DNA of 64,000 nt from Yinghuangia aomiensis (lineage in GTDB: Bacteria; Actinomycetota; Actinomycetes; Streptomycetales; Streptomycetaceae). Positions 63,680 through 64,000 of this stretch are shown here, in pieces. The first letter of the stretch is position 1. Every line of letters starts with the position of its first letter. The position numbers were made by a program, and so were the translations under genes. The notes beneath the pieces were generated by a model. The model was given only the letters and a program-made list of their open reading frames with translations, was not told the DNA's origin and searched no databases. The stretch is from assembly GCF_039542225.1 (NCBI RefSeq), contig NZ_BAABHS010000010.1, positions 238,514 to 302,513 of the forward strand, in the 5' to 3' direction.

Positions 63680-63871
63680 AGGCGTTGTGCGTGTCGGTGT
63701 GCGATGAGCCGGGTGGCGAGGCCGAGGAAGGCTTCGTGGATGTCGTCGCGGCGTTCCCGGCGGATGCGTAGTCGGCGGACGTCGTGGAGCCGGGCCGCGC
63801 AGCCGGGTGACGTCGTCGCGGTTGCGGCCGGTCGACGAGACCCCGAGCGGGATGCCTTGGCCGTCGGTCAG
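63680..63871 (-). pseudogene. IS5-family transposase remnant (internally deleted, frameshifted)
   Basis: On the minus strand one frame reads LTDGQGIPLGVSSTGRNRDD followed by VTRLRG (63871 to about 63800), matching the central DDE region of IS5-type transposases. In another frame comes RLHDVRRLRIRRERRDDIHE then AFLGLATRLIAHR (from about 63793), matching their extreme C-terminus. About 60-70 residues that should lie between, including one catalytic region, are gone, and the two parts are out of frame. Beyond 63871 toward the window end no further transposase frame could be read. It is a fossil of an insertion, unable to move by itself. Confidence 0.7.
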
Positions 63872-64000
63872 GAGGTCCTACGTTGGTCGTGGGTCAGACG
63901 GGCTGTCGTAGGGTCCAGAGGCCCGGAGACGCCGGGTATGGCTTTCAGGGGGTTGCACTCGATGGTTCGCTCCACCTGGCCGCCCGGCGTCTCACGACGA

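Noticed and set aside
1..64000. tRNA, rRNA, prophage or replication-origin features
   Set aside because: No cloverleaf with anticodon arm, rRNA motif, phage structural gene or DnaA-box cluster was recognised on either strand.

Overview
The window is very G+C-rich, with strong G/C bias at third codon positions, many GTG starts and long spurious open frames opposite real genes. Together with F420-type LLM oxidoreductases, a SARP regulator, an MT0933-type antitoxin-like protein and the density of MarR/TetR/LysR regulators, this points to a large-genome filamentous actinomycete (Streptomycetales-like). The genus cannot be named from the sequence. No rRNA, tRNA, CRISPR array or intact mobile element was seen; the only transposase trace is a decayed IS5-type remnant at the right end.

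Layout. 0-7.7 kb: a universal stress protein cut by the window edge, then a catabolic block on the minus strand (Baeyer-Villiger-type flavoprotein, D-aminoacylase-type amidohydrolase, TauD dioxygenase, family-5 solute-binding lipoprotein) facing an IclR regulator. 7.7-16.2 kb: a flavohemoglobin-like gene lacking its NAD domain, a membrane-anchored DsbA-like protein, an HSL esterase, a uridine-kinase-like P-loop protein, a small secreted protein, a SARP regulator and an MreB-like protein followed by a G-quadruplex motif. 16.2-19.4 kb: an accessory stretch of unrecognised genes. 19.4-25.3 kb: an ABC-2 exporter operon, one permease carrying a large extracytoplasmic insert, divergent from a histidine kinase/response regulator pair.

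25.6-39.3 kb: a zinc-ribbon protein, then regulator-rich small-molecule catabolism: haloalkane dehalogenase translationally coupled to an ECF sigma factor, class II aldolase, three SDRs, two MarRs, SnoaL-like and SRPBCC proteins, an APH-like kinase with an altered catalytic loop, LysR/MFS, and TetR/SDR units. 39.4-45.9 kb: an orphan GAF histidine kinase, a FUSC-type membrane protein, an APC permease and a LysR divergent from kynureninase. 46-54.9 kb: kynureninase, an LVIVD-repeat secreted protein, a TmrB-like P-loop protein, an alpha/beta hydrolase, and an MFS pump with a doubled dyad operator and a nearby TetR. 55-61.6 kb: cytochrome bd oxidase (cydAB), an SDR/enoyl-CoA hydratase/LLM oxidoreductase series and a second zinc-ribbon protein. 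61.7-64 kb: an exported flavin amine oxidase and the transposase remnant.

Genes are mostly organised as short units, each with its own adjacent regulator and often a visible dyad operator, separated by strong hairpin terminators. Functions come from motif and family recognition by reading; no database search was run. Start codons were chosen from ribosome-binding sites and overlaps and may be off by a few codons.
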